Source of the DNA: Tretioscincus oriximinensis
Taxonomy: Eukaryota > Chordata > Lepidosauria > Squamata > Gymnophthalmidae
Direction of reading: 5' to 3'
Assembly (NCBI GenBank): GCA_022410635.1
Contig: JAJVDF010000258.1
Location: forward strand, 81,416-145,415
DNA length: 64,000 bases
Position numbers and translations under genes: made by a program. Below the pieces are notes generated by a model. That model saw nothing but the letters and a program-made list of their open reading frames with translations. It was not told the origin of the DNA and did no database searches. Shown here piece after piece: positions 61,011-64,000 of the stretch (positions are counted from its first letter, which is position 1; each line of letters begins with the position of its first letter).

Positions 61011-61344
61011 GGTATGAACAGTGGTGGAAGGTGTCACAGAATTTCATACATTTGTAAGAGAAAACCCTGTGTACGATGATGGCACAAGCAGAAGAAACGC
61101 TCATTCCTCGTCCTGGGATTTTTACCGGAATTTTCCTGGTTACTAGAGGTGGGGTCCGAAGTGACATAACAAACGATGTCACTTCTGGTCTCTGCTTCTG
61201 GGAATGGTGCCCAACTGTGACATCACTTCTGGTCCTGTGCTTAGAAGTGCTATCAAAAACGTCACATGCAAGTAAAAATCTTGGGCATTTTTGGGCTCCA
61301 GAGCCAAGATTTCTAGCTGGAAATCTCTCACCACTGGGTATGAA
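61011..61344. mobile_element. hAT-like MITE inside CR1
   Basis: The element 61019-61336 (318 bp) begins 'cagtggtg' and ends 'caccactg', the typical hAT terminal sequence. It is flanked by the exact 8-bp duplication 'ggtatgaa' (61011-61018 and 61337-61344). The CR1 reading on each side joins up without it. It contains a perfect 10-bp hairpin (61158-61167 with 61176-61185). The 134- and 100-codon frames over it are not genes. Confidence 0.88.
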
Positions 61345-61604
61345 GAAAGTTAGAATTAAGAAAAGGAAGTACTGGTAGTTTTTTATTCTGCCAATCATTG
61401 GTTTATCAAATTTATTACTAGAGGAGGTGGTGATGTGTTAGGATGGAAAAAGAAAGATGTAGACAAATTTGTGGAGGACATAAGTATTATTAACATCTAG
61501 AATGGATGCGTAGGTATCAGCTCTGTGTCAAAGGGACAGGCAGAATGTGTTTAAAAGCAGTTTGGAGGAAGTCAAAAGCAGATGCATGTTTCTGCTTAAG
61601 AAAG

Positions 61605-61724
61605 TCTAGAAACAAATACATTGAAAAAAGTAGACTTTTCTATAAAAGCTCATGCTTCTGACCATTTTCTTTTTAGACTCTAAAGTACTACGAGAACCCC
61701 ATGCTAAATAATCTAGAAACAAAT
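61605..61724 (+). mobile_element. short Penelope-like copy D in CR1, 13-bp TSD
   Basis: A 94-bp insert (61618-61711) is flanked by the exact 13-bp 'tctagaaacaaat' at 61605-61617 and 61712-61724. It begins at a decayed hammerhead-like block ('gaaaaaagtagac ... aaaagctcatgc') and ends before the terminal segment of the larger elements. It has no inverted arm. Confidence 0.8.
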
Positions 61725-61790
61725 GTTGAGCCTCTGAGACAGGCAGGATGCCGAACTGATCCAGGAAACCTCTTATGAACACCTGTATGT

Positions 61791-62607
61791 GACTAATGTT
61801 CTTTATTATAATAATGCAGGTTTAGTAGCACATTATATTTACTCTGCTCAATGCACCAAGCAGTCAGGATTAGAGTATTAATCTGAGTATCTGTTTAATA
61901 AGCAAGCTTCCTGAAGAGAAATCGTAGGTCTAGGTTTGCATGTACTTGTGTGTTATAGACAGTAAATCTGCAATTAAACTGCAATTCTTTTAAATGTTAA
62001 TGTAAACACTTAATCTTGAATTGTTATTCTTAGAGAACTTGAGTGTTTATAGAACAAAACTGTAGGAAGCTGAAAGTGGGGATAAACATGAAATAAATTC
62101 TGTTAACACTCTCTGTTGTAGCCTTGACAGAAGGGATAAATTAACCCCAAGTGAGTTTTACAATATTCATAGAAATAGCATTGAATCTAACCAAAACATA
62201 TTCCCAAACTATTATCTGTTTTGACAAAAAGGACAAAACTCAAAATACCCATTCCTCATTTTATCTTCACAAAGAAACCGATTATTACAGAGGCTCAGTT
62301 TTTATTTTATATATAGTAAGACCAATGGTAATAGTTTGAAATGCATTATTCATTTAAGTAGTGATCTTTTCAAGTAAGCAGTAGGGCAGATGCTGTAAGG
62401 TAAATTATTTTTAAAAAAATCATAATCATACCTAAATATGATGCTAAGTTATTTTGTTCTTTGTGGTTTTGTCTATAGGTAGAGTTATGTAAGTGAACTG
62501 TTTTAGTTCTTTTTTTATAAATTAGGAAGATGAATATGGAAATAATATTACATAAATGTAAATTTGATGAAACTTTTATAACTTTTTTACAAACCAATAG
62601 ATGTATC
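61791..62607. other. unassigned, no gene seen
   Basis: AT-rich, nothing recognised. Confidence 0.5.
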
Positions 62608-63317
62608 TTTATTTTAGTTAAGGGGCTAGCAGCACTATGAGACTAACTTGAGAAAAGTGGTTGGCATAAGCTTTCGTAGACAGGTCTACTTCTTCAGATG
62701 CTGAGGGACTAATGCCAGGGTCAGGTATTTATAGGGAAATGTGTATGGGAGAAGACAAAGCATATGCAACTGTAGGGAGGTGTTGAATTGCAGGTAAATA
62801 GCAGGAACTAATCTCCTTAAAAAGACAGGTGAAAAGCAGGAACTAATCCTCTTATGTAAAAAAGTGCCTGGGGCAACAAGGTGCAATGTCTGGTAGAGAA
62901 TCAATCAAATACTTAACAGGTGTCATAAAAATGTATAGTTGGCCAGGAAACCATTGTCTCTGTTAAGTCCTTTGCTGATGGCCTGGAACTTGTGAATGTA
63001 TTCAAGTTCTGCTGCTTCTCTTTCACATAAGAGGATTAGTTCCTGCTTTTCACCTGTCTTTTTAAGGAGATTAGTTCCTGCTATTTACCTGCAATTCAAC
63101 ACCTCCCTACAGTTGCATATGCTTTGTCTTCTCCCATACACATTTCCCTATAAATACCTGACCCTGGCATTAGTCCCTCAGCATCTGAAGAAGTAGACCT
63201 GTCTACGAAAGCTTATGCCAACCACTTTTCTCAAGTTAGTCTCATAGTGCTGCTAGCCCCTTTGCTGGACTTTCTGCTAGACTAACACGGCTATTTCTCT
63301 GAAATTTATTTTAGTTA
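62608..63317. mobile_element. foldback element C with long arms, 13-bp TSD
   Basis: The exact duplication 'tttattttagtta' flanks it (62608-62620, 63305-63317). Arms 62621-62857 and 63025-63262 (about 237 bp each) are near-perfect inverted repeats. The right end alone carries 'gactaacacggctatttctc' plus GAAA. The loop holds the same coding relic as element B, but on the minus strand (63022 down to a stop at 62923). TATAAATA is at 63149-63156. The hammerhead-like core has CTGAAGA at 63185-63191 and GAAA at 63207-63210. Confidence 0.92.
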
Positions 63318-63345
63318 GTTAGGGACAAATGAGAATTTGTAAAAT

Positions 63346-63369
63346 GCATCCATCCATCCATCCATCCAT
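63346..63369. repeat. (CATC)n microsatellite
   Basis: About six CATC units. Confidence 0.9.
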
Positions 63370-63395
63370 GTTATTTTAATTTGATGAAAGTTTCA

Positions 63396-63648
63396 AAGTT
63401 TGGTGTAGTGGTTAGAGTGTTGGACTCGTACCTGGTAGTCTCCCGGTTCGATTCCCCACTCCTCCATGAAAGCCATCTGGGTCACCTTGGGCCAGTCACA
63501 GTTCTTTGAACTCTCTCAGCCCCACCTACTCCACAGGGTGTCTGTTGTGGAGAAAGCAACAAAAGCTATGTGCATCACCCTATGGTTGGCCGCTCTCTGA
63601 CCTTAAGGTATAGGGCGGGATACAAGTACAAATAAATAAATAAATATC
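63396..63648 (+). repeat. Sauria SINE, well preserved
   Basis: 'agtttggtgtagtggttaga' begins it, missing a few bases of the usual start. The B box is the canonical 'ggttcgattcc' at 63445-63455. The middle 'caccttgggccagtcacagt' and the Bov-B-like 'gtatagggcgggatacaagt' lead to a short AAAT tail. With an intact B box it is probably younger than the copy at 57927. Confidence 0.94.
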
Positions 63649-63802
63649 AGTGGCCTAGATCTGCAAAATTATATATAAAAACCTGATGTAAGATGTATGA
63701 CCACAACAGCAGTTCATTACTGATTGTTCGTGATTTTGGGGTTGCCATCATTAGCAGCAAGCTTTGTCATTTCTGTTGAAAACACTTAACTTGCATGGTA
63801 AA

Positions 63803-63862
63803 CTGATTACTATTTGATTTATACCCTGCCCACCCCAATAAACGCACTGGGCAGCTCACAAG
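63803..63862 (-). repeat. LINE-type 3' tail, antisense
   Basis: 'gatttataccctgcccaccc' and 'gggcagctcacaaga' resemble the antisense 3' end of an L2/CR1-like LINE. Short. Confidence 0.45.
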
Positions 63863-64000
63863 ATAATTATATAATTACTTTATTACTTGTGACAATAAAA
63901 CATTTACATATATCTGTTGTTTTTTATATAGGATTATGGTGTTGTACACTGAGGATTTTAGTGACATTGGCCAGTCTTATGAGTATAGATAGTAACCATG

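Larger units (their letters stand above)
60385..61790 (+). mobile_element. CR1 LINE relic carrying two insertions
   Basis: The reverse-transcriptase motif FADDTKL is read from 60437. Further on, 'LKYCIQLLPLHLRKYILEWGK' (60629-60877 frame) is a decayed form of the C-terminal CR1 segment. The CR1 runs to 61018, is interrupted by a hAT-like MITE (61019-61336), resumes through 'gaggtggtgatgtgttagga', is interrupted again by a 94-bp Penelope-like piece (61618-61711), and ends near 61790 ('gatccaggaaacctcttatg'). It is heavily diverged and inactive. Confidence 0.85.

Noticed and set aside
60994..61398. 134-codon minus and 100-codon plus frames
   Set aside because: They lie across the hAT-like MITE inserted in CR1.

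Overview
This window looks like intergenic or intronic DNA from a squamate reptile, most likely a lizard. The evidence is the repeat content: Sauria-type tRNA SINEs with a Bov-B-like 3' tail, CR1 and L2 LINE fragments whose 3' ends carry (TTCTTATG)n, (ATTCTATG)n or (AAATA)n tails, a second abundant tRNA-derived SINE ending in (CTT)n, and several MITE families. The DNA is AT-rich and carries scattered single N bases. I found no convincing host protein-coding exon, no rRNA or tRNA gene and no CRISPR. The longest open frame (231 codons, 38504-39199) is the reverse transcriptase of a decayed L2 LINE; the other long frames lie in simple repeats or transposons.

Layout. 1-12 kb: a possible LTR piece at the left edge, one (CTT)-tailed SINE, a cluster of small palindromic MITEs at 8.3-10 kb, otherwise unassigned sequence. 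12.5-17 kb: a CR1 3' end, a LINE tail, a short coding-like open frame (minus strand, about 15.0-15.2 kb), a palindromic MITE and an unclassified dispersed repeat. 20.9-21.6 kb: a strongly folded hAT-like MITE. 22-26 kb: an old LINE relic, then a Penelope-like element split by a SINE whose tail has grown to about 240 bp of (CTT)n, then an L2 tail. 28-34 kb: CR1 and L2 scraps, a perfect 83-bp-arm palindrome with target-site duplication, a SINE and a mariner-like MITE. 34-41 kb: a Harbinger-like element holding a CR1, then an L2 with a TIR element in its tail that itself holds a CR1. 41-56 kb: an unclassified repeat pair, an (AC)n tract, SINEs and CR1 fragments. 56-64 kb: two large inverted-repeat elements, a CR1 carrying two insertions, and two Sauria SINEs.

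The most interesting signal is a family of foldback elements related by sequence to the 3' part of a Penelope-like retroelement. Four copies (29.4, 56.3, 61.6 and 62.6 kb) are each flanked by an exact 13-bp target-site duplication. Three have inverted terminal arms, and the arms carry a conserved hammerhead-ribozyme-like core. Two copies keep a short coding relic in the loop, in opposite orientations. Assignment to Penelope-like elements and to hammerheads is inference from remembered motifs; the inverted arms, fixed right end and duplications are directly visible.

Nothing here acts as an operon or pathway. The content is layered transposon history, and several nested insertions give a relative order of events.
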